A stretch of DNA of 64,000 nt from Phytophthora sp. 'mugwort' (GCA_033558025.1 JAUCEF010000011.1:1054001-1118000); one strand, 5' to 3'. Counted from the first letter of the stretch, positions 17,751 to 29,947 are shown. Numbers and translations are program-made. The notes: generated by a model not told the origin, from the letters alone.

Positions 17751-20334
17751 ATGGTGGGGGGATGGCGCGCGTTGCCGCTGGTTTTCTCGGCTACTATTGG
17801 CGCTGGCGCGGCGCTGCAAGTGGCACCCAATGCGCGAGACGCTTTGCTTTCGCTGCATCCCCGGCATGTGGCCGTTCTTGGCGTGTTTGGTCCTCCAAAG
17901 AGCGGCAAACGGCTGCTGCTCAACACTCTGCTGCAACCTCACGACGTGGACTTTTCTGCTGCATCTGAGGACGACAAAAGCGTGCTGCTGTGGCTCTGGC
18001 TGGATCAAGACGAAGCTACGAAGAATGGGGATAAGGCTCGCGTCGTGCTGGCCGCTGGAGCGGCGCTAGAGGCTGAAAACGGACAGCAGGCGGAGGACCA
18101 GAAGCTGGCGCTGCTGCTACTACTCTCGTCCGCTCTACTGTACAACGCAGACGGAGAGATCGACGCGGAAGCTGTAGAGAGGTTGCAGTGGGTGGAGAAG
18201 GTGTCTCATGTGCTGAGAGTCGAGGCCATGCAGGACGAAGAGGCTGTCGGTGAGGCTCTTGGCTCGCCGGTTCTCCCCTATGGAGACGCTAATAGCTGAT
18301 TGTATTGATGTTATTGTGGCTTGTACAGCTAGTGAGTTCCACCAACATGCGCCCAAATTCATCTGGCTGGCCAGGAACGTCAAGATCAAGTGGCTTATAG
18401 ATGTCGAGGGACAGAAGCTGACGCCCACGCAGTATTTCGAGCAGCATCTGGCCCCTGAAGGAGGCTATGGAGACGCTGCTACCACGAGAAACATGCTGCG
18501 TATGTACCTAGAGTCGTACTTTCCTGTGAGAGATTGTGTGGTGCTGAGTCGTGCGCTGGAGGGCAATGGAACGCACGTTGTGCCGCCAGAGACGCCACGA
18601 AGTGAACTGCGCACGCAGTTTGTCGAAGCTGTTGACGAGCTGTACGCCAACTATTTATCGGAGAAGGCTCAGCAGCTACCGACAAAGCAGTTGATGGGTA
18701 TCGAGTTGCGCTGTGACCAGTTTGTAACGGTGCTTGAGACGTACCTGGATGCAATGAATGCCGAGCAGCTTCCGACGATGCAGAAGGCGTCAAACAGACT
18801 ATGGGAGTGGGAGGTCGCTGAGGCTTTTCAGGTCGCGACTCAGACTTATATGAAGGAAATGCACGTGGTTACGAGCTGTATGAAGGAAGATAGCGGTGGA
18901 AAGGCTGTAAGCGAGCGAGAACTGTATCTCGCTCATTGCCGCGGTGTTCAGGCGGCTATGGCGCATCTTCGGGAAGTGCGCTCAAAGCTTCCGGAGAGGC
19001 TGCAAGAGACGCTGTTCAAGGACAACACAGAGAACTGGGAAGTTCAGGTGAAGCGTGACTTCCAGGAGACGCTAGAGCGCAACTCGAAGCTGTCAGTAGA
19101 TATCTGTACTAAGATCCTTGAGCGTGTTCTCCCGCAGAACCTTGAGACTGTGGCCACAGAGCTCGCTGAAAGATCACGAGAGGACTTTTCCGATGGCTTG
19201 ATCCGGCTCACGACGCAGTATAAATCAGATCTGCGGAGCGCGCTTGATGTGTACGCGCAGGATAGCAGTGGACCTGCTGTGGATTCTTGTCTAGAGGAGG
19301 CAATGCGGACATCTGTACGTGGATCCATTCAGAAATGGAGCACGATGGTGCTTCAACAGTATAAGACGCATCTGAGGAGCTGGCAGGACGAGAAGGAGAA
19401 ACTTAACAGCGAGTACGAGCGTACCAAGGTGCAGGACACAGAAACAACCGCTTGTGCGAAAACTCAAAAGCTTTTCTACGAGGATAAATTGGCAAAAGCT
19501 ACGAAGCAGCTCTCGGAACTGCGTCGTGCGCTCCACAATGAGCTTAACAGCAAAAAAAGTGAGTTAGAACGTCTCACGACCGAACTCACGACCATCAACT
19601 TGAAGCACCAAGTGCGTGTGAAGAACGCCGAGAGTGACCTCGCGTGGGCTCGCAGTCGGACGGAAGAGCTAGACAAGTCGATGGCTGCAGACCGTCAACG
19701 TAAGGAGGAGATTTCAGCGGCAGCAGCGCAAGTTTTGGCAAAGCAGCGCAGTTTCCACAAGGAAGAGCGATCGTTACTTGTTCAGCAGAGGGAGTTGATG
19801 GCTCAGATTGTCCAGTTAGAGCGCAAACTCATGCAGCAGAAGACAAAGCACATGCAGAAGGAGTTGGAGCTACGGAACGAGCAGGTCAAGAAGGTGGCTA
19901 GGATGCGGACGGAACAGACCAAATTCGAGCGTCAGCTCAAGTCTCAGACGAAAAAGGATTTGAACTCGCTCAAATTTGCACATGAAGAGGACAAGAAGGT
20001 CATCGTCACGGAGAGCAGAGCCTTGGACCAAGCGATGACTGACATGCAAGAGAAGGTGGCGGCGTTTGAGGGTGAAGAGGAGGCAGCCAGAGCTTCCGCT
20101 GCTGCTGGCCGCGAGTTCTTCAAGTCGATGCCTATGATTTCGTTCCCATTGATGCAAGTTCCTGCTGCTGTGGGTGAACAGCAGTCAGCACAACGCTCCA
20201 TAGAAGCCTCGAGATCGAAGAACTCGGCGCGTCCGGTCCGATTCGGCTCCTTAGATGACACTTCCACGAGCTCAGCGAGTCCGACCGCCCATACTGACGT
20301 CCCACGGAGCACTGACATGTGCAGACAATCCTGA
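17751..20334 (+). CDS. Guanylate-binding-protein-like protein with degenerate GTPase motifs
   Basis: Two exons (17751-18249 and 18329-20334) joined over a 79-base intron encode about 834 residues. The N-terminal region matches the GBP/atlastin GTPase fold by block order: a P-loop-like GVFGPPKSGKR (residues 45-54), LLLLSSALLYNADGEID like the GBP helix after switch II, and FIWLARNVKIKW where GBPs have the T(V/L)RD guanine motif. Each motif is damaged: the P-loop has Arg in place of Ser/Thr, the DxxG switch is not seen, and the specificity Asp is Asn. A helical middle is followed by a long coiled coil (about 540-760) and a Ser-rich tail. Residues 8-24 are hydrophobic and could act as a signal or anchor. 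Probably a pseudo-GTPase scaffold; nucleotide binding is unlikely but not excluded. Confidence 0.8.
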
Positions 20335-20548
20335 CAAGCGACGCGAAGCACTCAGCGCCAGCTCTAAAGCCTCGAGAACTGGTGCGTAGTTGATTCCTGA
20401 CTCTAAAGGCCATCTACAGTGTCGTTTGCAATGCGTTTTTTTACAGAAACTCCACAGAAATAGCAGGTTGCGCTTGGATGTGGCGCTGCAGTTTCTCCCT
20501 TTGCTTTAGTCTCGCATCGAATGTGCAGTCGTAAGAAATAGCTGGCGA

Positions 20549-21873
20549 ATGGACCGAGTGAGCTCATCTGCTGTTGCGTGCTTGGTCGTGACGGCATCGG
20601 GACGCATCCTCGTCTTGTGGGATCAAGACGACACACTGCCATTCCGATACCCTCAGCTCGCTATGCTGCTCGCGAGTCTCTTCAACTTCGCACAGTCCCA
20701 GTCCTTCGGCCACCTCGAGCTGCAAAGCGGCTTCACGGTGTTAATCTCTTCAGATGTGGACGCACAAGTCTCCGTTGCGGTCATTTGCGCCCCGTCATCT
20801 CCAGAAAGTCATGACAATGTTAACTGGTCTGCAGAATTTGTGCCGTTGCAACTAGGGCGATGGAAGAGCTCGATCATCCTGCACGAGTTCGTGCGGCATT
20901 ACCGACGTGAGATCGAACGTCTGAGAGTGGAGAGTGTGGAACAAGCCAAGCTCAAGGCAGACGCGTACACGTTGACGAGCGCTCTGGACGGATTTCACGA
21001 TGGTTGTGACGGCACTTTGGACGAATTCCTCGCCTTCCAGACCGACTTCGTTGGCCTCGTGATGGAGACGACCGCTCGAGGCATCCGAAACTCGATCAGG
21101 TCGTGGAGTCACGAAGTTGCAGCTATCATGGCCCAGAGTTCGTTAGCGACTCGACTGGCACGCGGATTTGTGCTGAATGCGGAGACTGGAGACGCAGTGT
21201 ACTCGACACTTCCCGGATCACACGGCAGCTTCTTTGACCAGGATGCCGCTGGTACAAGACTGCACCATCTCTACAAGAGTGCACGTGTCCAACAACTAGT
21301 CAAGCTCATGGCCAAAGCACTACAACAGAGTGCATCTGTATTGATCCAGCTCGTCCAGGACGATAACGATATCAGTGATGCTGCGGTTGTCGTGAGGTTC
21401 AAACACCTCTCGGGACTAGATGTGAGTGAGCTTTTCGTTGCTCTCCGCACGTTGCAGGTAAGTGGCGACTTTATCTCTTGTTCTGCCTTGCTCCAATCTA
21501 ACCATTTGTTGGCTTTTCGCAGACTGGAGTCTTCTCGACTGGTATCGTCTTCTATGGTGACAACGCCGTCTTTCGTGGACGAGAAAGCGATCTGCATTCT
21601 TCAGGAAGACTCCAGCAGACTCTGGCAGCACACGTGAGTGGTAAATGTATGCTGAATGTACTTCACGATCCAGCGGTAGATATCGAGCTGCAAGTCGGCT
21701 CGGACGGTGCACCAAACGAAGTCTGGAGAGCAATGGATCGACTCGTAAGACCACTGCCGCTCCGATGGTCCGAACCTGACAAAGCCAAATCCTTACCAGG
21801 TGATGAACCTCTCGACGTATTAACACTTGCAAAGGAAAACGCGACACCGAGGCAGCCGCAGCTTATAGAATAG
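20549..21873 (+). CDS. Longin-like protein, unknown function
   Basis: Two exons (20549-21457 and 21523-21873) separated by a 65-base intron (GTAAGT...GCAG) encode about 419 residues. The first 110 residues (ACLVVTASGRILVLWDQDD, then LASLFNFAQSQ and a beta-rich stretch) have the strand-helix pattern of a longin or roadblock-like domain, as in trafficking factors such as MON1, CCZ1 or HPS proteins. A helical middle and a second beta-rich segment (TGVFSTGIVFYGDNAVF) across the splice could be a second such domain. No catalytic residues were seen. The gene follows the GBP-like gene on the same strand by 215 bases and is convergent with the aminotransferase gene. The longin assignment is inference from sequence pattern only. 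Confidence 0.65.
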
Positions 21874-22013
21874 AAAACCGACTTGACAATACTGAGCAAC
21901 TACCTAAAACGAACGTACAAGTCAGTTTCCGTAGATCAGCCAGTTCGAAGCGACACGGAGATACCCTTGCCAATATTCTCAGCATCAGGACCACCCAGCG
22001 CTGCAATGATCAT

Positions 22014-23119
22014 TTACATTCTAGTCGGATACAGACGCTGCGCCATTATCTGGTCCCGAATCCTCTGAGTGAAACCACTGGTGACGCTCGGAATTGACGT
22101 CTCCAGAAGACCGTTTTCTTTGCCATTTTCTGCAAACAGCATCCGCGTGACATCGATAACAACGCGGACGGCACCTGAGCAAAAGGGAACAAACCGAAGT
22201 CAGTGATCAGCTCTCAAGCCCCAGCGACAGCTACAGCTTCTGTGTACTTGTGACGAACGCTGCCTGCCACGAGTCCCGCTCCGACAACTTTGGCGCTTCG
22301 AAAACGACCGGAATCGACAGATCCTGACAAGCCTTCAGCACCAGCTCCCTCGTACTACCCTGTAAAACACCGTCGTCCGCCGTGTACACGCGACCGTCCT
22401 TCACTGCAACATGCTGTCAGAATTCTCAACATCTCCTTGTCCCCCTCACATCAGCACGTACCAACGAAGAAGTTGGTGATCAGTCCTTCTAGCAGCAATC
22501 TATCGCCTCCCAACCCCGCACAACTCAGCAGAACTTCGTGGATCGGTTCGCCTCGAGTCTCCACCAACTGCGCCACGTGCTTCTCAATGGGAAGACGGTC
22601 CTTAATCCACTGCGTGTGTTTGCATCGAGCGTTCGCGCGACCTTCTCCGTAGACGAGCACCGTCGACGCAAGACACTTGGGCCTAGGCATGGAACAGATA
22701 TGCACCGCTACGCTATAGTCGTCGCTGTGTCGCAGCGGATACCAGAGCACAGACAGCATCCCATCGTCTATGGTCTCTGCTGCTCGCCACTGTGTCACTA
22801 CAATGGTCGCCAGTATTTGTGTAGCCATCTTTAACTTGTCCAACTTCAACATATTGTTTGAATTGAAGTTGTTGTCCACTGTAACGAGACCAGATGCCAG
22901 TCGTTGCAAGTGGAAGGACCATTCTACCAACACTCTAGACAACTCGGAAGACGCCTCGGTCGAAGCCGTCGCTCTCGCGCATGTGTACACTCCGGCAGGA
23001 CGCGACTGCAGGAACAGCTTAGCAGAAGAGAACTCTCGGCACGCGTATGCAGACACAGCCTTCAGTCTGTCCTCATCCGCCGCCAACGCCCCCGGAATCT
23101 CCGCTATCATCGCCGTCAT
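22014..23119 (-). CDS. Class IV PLP-dependent aminotransferase-like protein
   Basis: Three exons (23119-22462, 22403-22248, 22174-22014) give 324 residues in one frame; the introns are 58 and 73 bases. Family blocks are clear: GVYTCARATAS near the N-terminus, LLEGLITNFFVV made by the first splice, DDGVLQGSTRELVLKACQDL in exon 2, and AAFVTSAVRVVIDVT made by the second splice. These are the hallmarks of the aminodeoxychorismate lyase/branched-chain/D-amino-acid aminotransferase fold, and the wording is closest to the plant D-aminotransferase-like proteins. The likely PLP lysine is in RCKHTQWIKDR. The substrate cannot be read from the sequence. The second donor (GTACAC) is weaker and was chosen because only it restores the conserved block. 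The start may lie in an unseen upstream exon. Confidence 0.8.
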
Positions 23120-23270
23120 CGCCGTATGCTGCTGTTACTTCTATGATGCCACTTCACCAAAGTTTCATAAATTTCATAAATTGCAGTAACGGCTAAGTAT
23201 CGCTTAAGTGGCTTTGCCAGCGTGACCTCACATTCCGGACTAAGCGAGTAAAACGGACCACCGGAGGAAG

Positions 23271-23722
23271 ATGATGCGTCGTAGCTCCCAAGCGCTTCTG
23301 GCCACTGCGGCGCGCGTTTGCGCCCCTCGCGCGGCATCATCAGCTGCAACCGCTTTCGGCCTGCAGAGCGCAAGCTTTTCGACGATCTACGACCACCAGA
23401 CGCCGTTCGAGGTGCGTCCCAAGCGAGCAGCTAACCAACTGGCAAATCTTGGGCCTATTGACACTAATTCGTTACCGTTTGTCTGTAAATTTCCATGAAT
23501 TAGGATCTCAACCGCCACCGCAGCGACGCCGAGCAGCGGATCGCCAAAGTGCCGGTCGTGGAGGTGGCCAGCGACGTGGCTGTGTGTGACGGCGGCGGCG
23601 GCGCTCTCGGCCACCCGGTCGAGTACATCCAGCTGGAAACGCGCAAGCAGAACAGCCCGCAGACCTGCAAGTACTGCGGCGTGCGGTACAAGATGAAGGA
23701 GGGCTACCACGCCGGCCACTAA
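23271..23722 (+). CDS. NDUFS6: NADH dehydrogenase (ubiquinone) Fe-S protein 6
   Basis: Two exons (23271-23411 and 23504-23722) with a 92-base intron (GTGCGT...ATTAG) encode 119 residues. The first 40 residues are an Arg/Ala/Ser-rich mitochondrial presequence without acids. The mature part contains the zinc ligands of this complex I accessory subunit: a Cys in AVCDGGGGALGHPVEYI with its His, and the CKYCGVRY pair near the C-terminus. NDUFS6 binds zinc in the peripheral arm and is needed late in complex I assembly. The C-terminal GYHAGH is short, as usual in the family. The start lies 151 bases from the divergent aminotransferase start, suggesting a shared promoter region. Confidence 0.93.
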
Positions 23723-24027
23723 GCGGCCATGACGGGCGACAGTGGACGAGCTCTCGCTGAAGACGAGAAGGAAATAATCAAGTAAATACAACAGAAAGAG
23801 ACGAGGACAGGAGACGTAGGTCATTGCTTGAGTTGTGTTCTGGTGGTGCAGGTTTGGCTCGGCGTGCTCGGACTCGTCGGAGCCAGGCAGATTCAGGATG
23901 GATCGCTTTCTTAGGACAGCAAAATTTAGATGATAACTCCTATGCGAGTTACAAGACCACGGCTAGAAAACTCACTTTAGTTCACGCATTTGCCGAAGCA
24001 CAACGGGCAGCTTTCGTTACTTCAGTA

Positions 24028-26910
24028 CTACCGTGACGAAGACAACGGTGAGGTTGACAGCGCATCATCAGAGATGCCCAAGGCGTCCATGTAGCGCACG
24101 ATTGCACGGTAACGGAACTCGCCCTCCCTGCGCATCTGTCCGTGCTCCATGTTCTCCAGGTGGTCCTTCACGAGTGCCAGTAGCCCCACAAGGTAGTTAC
24201 GTGTCACCTCGGGTGTCTGCGCTTCGAAAAAGTACAAATACTGAGTATGACATCAAGTTAGATACCGGAAGCGAAAAAAAATAGTCGTGTGAGGCAACGT
24301 ACAGATTCCAAAATCGCCAGGAAAAGGGGAACCTGGTTCGACGTCGTGTCCTTAATTGCATCTGCAATACGTAGTGACCGCTGCAGACATTCTCGAACGT
24401 GCTTGCCATCTTGCTGCAACGGATGCTGCGTAGGAAGAACAATATACCCATGAGTATGGTAAGTTCAAGTAAGCTCAATGCAGCTACGTACCCAAAAGAG
24501 GTGCGCGCAGTTCAGCACCATTAAGGCCTGTTCGTTCTTTTTAAGCAGTCGAGCAGCATACTGTGTCGCCTTGGTGGCAAGAACCTCGTAGTTGGCACTT
24601 GAGAGATTACGAGTGGCACGAAGGGATGACACCATCAGCTCTAAGGCCCGCCACTGATCACGTGCAAGTGTGATCTGGTCTTCATACACAATAAAGGCTT
24701 GCGTGATGAACTCGTACGCAACTGCCTCAAAGACACAGCCATCGGCTACCAGAGCACACTGTAGGAACAAGTGGACGCACGAAACAGACAGTGTGTCCTG
24801 TTTCGAAGCCAGTGCCGTCACCATTTCGTGAACAAATTGCAAGACTTCGCGAGGCGTTGTATCAAAAGTTTTGTTCCCAGATGTAGCGGTCTGTAATGCC
24901 GTCACGGTTTCTTGTCCTTGGGTTGTGTTGTCCAGAGAATGTGCTGCTAGATCTCTCGCAAGTGCCAGCGACTGGTAAATTAATGGCACAAGTGTGAAAC
25001 GAATCCGGAATACGCCACTCTGCAGAAAGGCACGTCTTGCCACCGAAAACACGCGAAATTTGACATCAAGGTCCTCGCTGGTTACGAGGTGGACCACCTT
25101 GGCCAGTGTTTGCTGCTCAGCTTCAAAAATCTCTGCCTCTTTACTATTTACTGCTCCAATTGCGGTGGCTGGGACTGCTGACTGCAACTCGTTGGGGTCA
25201 TCACGCACCAATGGTGCCAGTACCTGAAGCAAAAAGTCCATTTGATTCTCGTCGTGGACACGCTCATGCCGAGCAAGAAGCACCCGGATCCACGCCAGCG
25301 CCATATCCTTCCACGCTCCTTGCCATGGCATCAATGCAAGCAATTCACGTAGCGCTGGAATTTGGATGAGATCCTGAATCGATAGCGATCGAAGGAGCGT
25401 GAGAGCGAGAGATTCCAGCTGCGAAACCACGAGCTGGCGTCTTTGTTTGTCTTTGTCAATGCGCCATGCTGTTCGCTCACGCAGAAAAGTTAGACATCCA
25501 GAAACTACTTGTTGTAAAGCTGCTGTTGTGTCTGCAATCCTGCTATTGGTACTCCTACCCAACCACACGAGGGCGAAAGCAGCGAACGTCACAAAAAAAG
25601 GCAATACGGAAGCCAAGTGAGCATCACCACCACCTTCGCACGGGGGTTCTCCACTTCCAACAACATATCGTGATGAACGCAGCAGCAGCTTCGTAGTCGT
25701 AGCCATTAACTGCTGAAAAACTTTAAGTCTCTCTTGCTCTTCTTGGTCGAGCGTGCTACGGTCGTCCACCCCCACTTCATGCTGCCCCGTGTTGGTGACA
25801 CTGCTCTGAGCTTCCCGAAACTTAGTGAGGCGCTCCAGAAGCGCTGACAAGATCAACGCGACGTCGACATTTGTCTGTAGCTCTTCCATCGCACCTAGCA
25901 GCCTCTCCAGATTTTGTAAGTGAAACTCGTCCGGGAAAACCTGAATAACGCAGTCCATCAGGTATTGCTGTGCCATGGCGTCTTTGCAGGCAAGTACGAC
26001 ATCGTCCAGTAGCCGAGGCAACACCTGCTCAGCATATACATTGTGCGTGACTCCCTCCATCTGACTGAGCCGCACAAGGCTCGTTCCGACTAGCAGCCGC
26101 AGCTCCATCCTCTCCTTTTCTCGCACAGCCAGTGGTCGAGCTCCCCCGATCTTCTGGTGCTGCAATCGGATCCAAAGTTGATTGGTCTCCCGCAAATTCT
26201 GCAGCAAAAAATCAATAGCGTCGCTGACGGTGCCCCCACCCGCTTGTTCGTACACGGAGCCCGTGTCCGGCAGTTTATCACGAACACTGAGCGACAAATA
26301 ATGCCTCAAAAAGAGCCCTCGAAGTGGGTACTGCACGCCTTTTGTCATCTCCACCAGATCCGTAAGCACATCCCGAGCTGGAGCTTCCTGCGACTTGATG
26401 TACACCGAGCCCACCGTCACCAACAAGTACCTACAACAACGACAAAAGTACAATAAATGATACCAGTACCAGTATTAGACACTACATCGGTTTAGTTGCA
26501 AGATTTCCGCCCGTACAGCCTTGGTAGCACGTTGCCGCTGCTCTGGACGCGCTCGTAGAGCACCCGCATAGAGGCGCCCGCCTGCTGCTGCTCCTCTACG
26601 TAGTTCTCGAAGTGCCGCAACTCATCCATCACCTGCATGTCTATATATCAATGGTATATCAGTGTCGACGCAGTCCAGATAACACACACAACAGCGTTGC
26701 TGCCCTACACAGTTGGTAGTAGTTCTTGGGGGACAGCAGACTCGTGCGCAGCTCTCGCAGCACCTCAGCCGCATGCTTAAGCACGGCCGGCTGGTCACCC
26801 GCATCCGCGGCGCGCTGCATGCGGAAGCCCTGATCACGCACGGTTTGTAACGCCTCGCGCAGTAGGTCCTCCTCGCCCTGCTCGTCCAGCACGAAGCCAC
26901 CGAGCGCCAT
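24028..26910 (-). CDS. VPS35: Retromer subunit VPS35
   Basis: Five exons (26910-26709, 26640-26517, 26430-24492, 24425-24303, 24240-24028) with introns of 62-86 bases encode about 866 residues. Each junction restores a VPS35 block: SPKNYYQLYMQVMDELRHFE, NVLPRLYLLVTVG, CAHLFWHPLQ and LAILESYLYFFEAQ. The large exon carries YPLRGLFLRHYLS, the signature that binds VPS26/VPS29 partners, and YLMDCVIQVFPDEFHLQ. VPS35 is the alpha-solenoid core of the retromer cargo complex on endosomes. It is somewhat longer than human VPS35 (796), mainly through loops in the middle. The last exon and tail (ALSTSPLSSSR) are divergent. All exons lie in one consistent frame, so the model is well supported. Confidence 0.93.
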
Positions 26911-27263
26911 CTTTGACAGATAAAAAAGATTCTCCGAAAAGAGAAAGCGTCACTTGATATTTAGAATAGCGTTTCAGGTTCTAAACAAATTAGAAAGCTG
27001 AAACTTGGCTATTCTGTTCATATAGGCGCGTTTTTAGGTACTACAATACCATATCATTTAAATCAGGCACACAGCCGGGGTCGAAAAAAATGTCCGATAA
27101 ATAAATTAGGTCTCCTGCAGAAAGCGGCTAGCGTCTATGCTGTTGCTGCGGAGGTTGGTGGGTGGGTGATACGCGTCGATGGCGGCGATGACGTGTTCCA
27201 GCAGGTTTCTTGGCGGATGCGAACGGGTCGGAGGTGTCTGCATGATGGACTTGGGGGAGGGGG

Positions 27264-27779
27264 CTATCTATAAATTTTGGCGGCGAACACTTTGACGATA
27301 CGACTGCGCAGCGCGGCGAGCATGACGACTTCTTCGCGCTGGCGCACGCGGTGGAGCTCCTTGGTAAGCGCAGCGATCATGCGCTGCATCTTGCTATGCG
27401 TGTTCTGGTGCATCTGCAGCATGCCGCGAATGTGCGCGAGCAGCTCTAGCTCCTCCTGGCGCTCCTCGTCGAGCTCGTCGAGCTCCTGCTGGCGGGCGGC
27501 CAGGCTTCCGTCGTTGCGTGTCGGGGGCAGCACGCGCAGCGCGTCGATCTCGAGCTGCAGCTTGGCCATGAGCTCCTCGATCTCCTGCAGACGCGCCGAC
27601 GACTCGCTCACGTCGTCTTCGGACGTCAGCACGGCTTGCTTTTCGGCCACCACCTCCTCGCGGAGCCGCACGAGATGCCCGCGTAGCGCCCGTGAGTACA
27701 GCGTCAGTTTCCGTGCGGCCTTCTCCAGCTGCGCTATAGCGGACAGGCGCGAGTTGCTGCTCTTGGACGGCGTCGACAT
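27264..27779 (-). CDS. Small coiled-coil protein, unknown function
   Basis: A 171-residue intronless protein starting MSTPSKSSNSRLS; the frame is open further upstream but without coding character. From residue 13 to the end it is almost entirely charged heptad-like helix (for example EIEELMAKLQLEIDALR and ELDELDEERQEELELLAHI), a coiled coil interrupted near LPPTRNDGS. The C-terminus KVFAAKIYR is basic. Strong GC bias and clean codon use support a gene. No family was recognised; a structural or tethering role is a guess. The ORF lies 354 bases from the VPS35 start and is the last intact gene before the repeat-rich stretch. Confidence 0.7.
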   Translation of the reverse strand: MSTPSKSSNSRLSAIAQLEKAARKLTLYSRALRGHLVRLREEVVAEKQAVLTSEDDVSESSARLQEIEELMAKLQLEIDALRVLPPTRNDGSLAARQQELDELDEERQEELELLAHIRGMLQMHQNTHSKMQRMIAALTKELHRVRQREEVVMLAALRSRIVKVFAAKIYR

Positions 27780-28673
27780 GTTATTTACTATCAAGCAATA
27801 CGGGAGCTGGTGCTTTTTTCCTGTCGCTCTGGGGGCGGATTGAACAATGACGAGCTCAAGGGTGGGAAGGGTGGGAGAGCGGGTGGGCGGTGATGGCCCT
27901 GTCATAAGAGAGGAAACTTTGAATGATGTGGCGACCGCCAGTTGCTTTGGCGCTGAACCGCAATCACACGCGACAGCGCTGATTGGCCCGTGCCTTTTCG
28001 GAAAGCCGTTTTTCGGGAAACGGTTTTTGTGTGTTCATAATTTGGGATTTGGAAACCGGGTTTCCTAACAACCACAAGCATTATAAGTGAGTATCGAGGA
28101 CTTGACCGAGTCTTTCCTGTGCGAGTAAAAGCCTGTAGAGCGGAGGGTCTGTGGTGCGCGATCTGCGTTCGTGCACCGCGCTATTTTGTTGCGGCGGTGC
28201 AGCGTTCGCAGAAGACGTCGGCAACGGCTGAATCAGCCCAAGCGGAGGGCCCTCTCGCCTCAGTCGCTCGTGGGGTGGCTCTTGTTCCAAGATCGAACGA
28301 ATGATACAGGCGCTAGCAAACATATATCCTTAGCGGTGGCAGTCAAAGTTAAGCCCCGCCCGATTGTACAGTACATATGCCAGCTCTGACGCCTCGATGT
28401 TGGACATCGACGTGGACAAACCCACCATGTGGAACCACCTGCGCTTCTTCGCGGGGATGATATATGACCGATTTCTGCGGGCCGGCGAGGAATCCGCTTC
28501 CGCAGCTGGGAACGCGGCGGCATTACAGCATCGGGCTGCGGTGACGCTTTCTGAGCCCAGTTGGACATAGCACTCGGGGGCGTTGGCGTTCAGTTTGTAT
28601 CAATGAGTGGTCAGTGGCAAATGAGCCTCCGATCGTAACTTCTGGCGGCACGACACCAGGAAACACCGGATAG
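27780..28673. other. Boundary between gene island and repeat-rich DNA
   Basis: No supported gene. The sequence holds the upstream side of the coiled-coil gene, then imperfect GGAAA-CCGTTT-type repeats near 28,000-28,070 (GGAAAGCCG..., GGGAAACGG, GGAAACCGGG). A 68-codon frame at 28,364-28,570 (+) reads like protein in part (DIDVDKPTMWNHLRFFAG) but has no partner exon that I could find. Confidence 0.35.
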
Positions 28674-29219
28674 TTATAATGGAAGCACTGCTTCGAGATG
28701 CTGTGGCTTGCCGCGCAACCAGGCAACCGTAGCCGCAAAGGGCATCCAAAAAAGATGTGGGCGAGCCAGAAAAACACAGGTAGGGTTGTGAAGCTCTACA
28801 AAAAAGTTATCCTCAAAGAGCTGCATAATGTTAGGTACAGTATTTAATTTTTTGGCGTAGAGGCAAAAGCAGTCCTTGCTGCCAAGATCTTCCTTAAATG
28901 TGGGCGCAGGCTGTGCACCTTCGACAGCGGCGCCTTTGGGTCTCGACGATGACGCTTTGTTTTGCACGTAGGGCGGTGGAGCCTTTTGCATGTAATGAAA
29001 GCCCTGCTCGGACCGGGCCCTTGACGGTGTCCGGTGGACACCTCGCGACCACATCGAAACAAAGAAATCGCTACTTGAGGACTCATCGGAGAACCCCTTC
29101 AGTGAAGCCGCGTCTGATTTGTTGCATGCGACGTTCGCATGCCACAAAACAGGCCCTGTTCGCATTACAAGACGCCGGCAGAGAAAAGCGAGGAAGACCC
29201 GCTGCGATGGGATTACCAT
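28674..29219 (-). CDS. Hypothetical ORF, 181 codons
   Basis: An open frame with moderately protein-like composition: a Ser/Asp-rich middle (FSDESSSSDFFVSMW), a Pro/Lys linker and a more hydrophobic end. No domain was recognised. Opposite-strand frames overlap it. It sits at the edge of the repeat-rich stretch and could be a transposon remnant or chance. Not confident that it is a gene. Confidence 0.25.
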   Translation of the reverse strand: MVIPSQRVFLAFLCRRLVMRTGPVLWHANVACNKSDAASLKGFSDESSSSDFFVSMWSRGVHRTPSRARSEQGFHYMQKAPPPYVQNKASSSRPKGAAVEGAQPAPTFKEDLGSKDCFCLYAKKLNTVPNIMQLFEDNFFVELHNPTCVFLARPHLFWMPFAATVAWLRGKPQHLEAVLPL

Positions 29220-29668
29220 GACGTTGAACTGCTTTTGAGATCGGATGACCGCCTGGCGATCAAGGCAATTACTAAAGTTACATTCACTATAAACACAATT
29301 CTCTCGAGTGTGATAGCCTCACATTATCACTATGGAGCTACATGTATCAAAAATTGGAGTGTGCCAGAAATAAAACGGGAACGTGGTTTACCAATTGATG
29401 GCCCACCAGCGATATGCTAACTAAAAATCCTCACCCCGACTGCAATTTTTGCTTTGGTAAGATAGTTGGGGTAGTCAGCCAACCACGAGATGCAAATATT
29501 TATTTTAGAGTGCTTCTCTTCGATTCTGAGCCTATCCCGACGGATGTATGATGCGGTCAAGCGAGCTGAAATTTATGTTTTGTTACGCGCTGACCAATTC
29601 ATGGACCACTCGATCCCATACAAACTTTCAGATAAATGCTGCCATACCATGGCAGACATCAAATCCCC

Positions 29669-29947
29669 TCACACCAGTGCACTCTCAGCTTGCCCATTTC
29701 TGCGAGCAGCAACGTGGCGCTTCGGCGTCGTTCGCGACACAGTCGAAGAGTCAACAACCGCAGCCCCCAGGGTCTCGTCCGTCAGGACGCGTTTAATGGC
29801 CACCTCCAGCTCTTTGTCCGAGTAGCGAGCCTTCATTCGTGCTTCGGAGCTCTTGCTTCGCGCTTTGTGAGTGAGGGAGACGATATCATAACTTACGAGA
29901 CGAATGCAATGTGTTTTGTGGTCCATGATCTCGTAAATTAATGTCAT
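29669..29947 (-). pseudogene. Possible psq/CENP-B-type helix-turn-helix remnant
   Basis: A 92-codon frame includes ARYSDKELEVAIKRVLTDE followed by a Val/Ser-rich segment and TPKRHVAARRNG, resembling the N-terminal Psq-type DNA-binding helices of Tigger/pogo transposases. No DDE catalytic region was seen beside it in any frame, so it would be a fragment. The assignment rests on a short helix pattern only. Confidence 0.35.

Noticed and set aside
20578..20814. Second + frame within the longin-like gene
   Set aside because: Shadow of the longer frame, with no motif.
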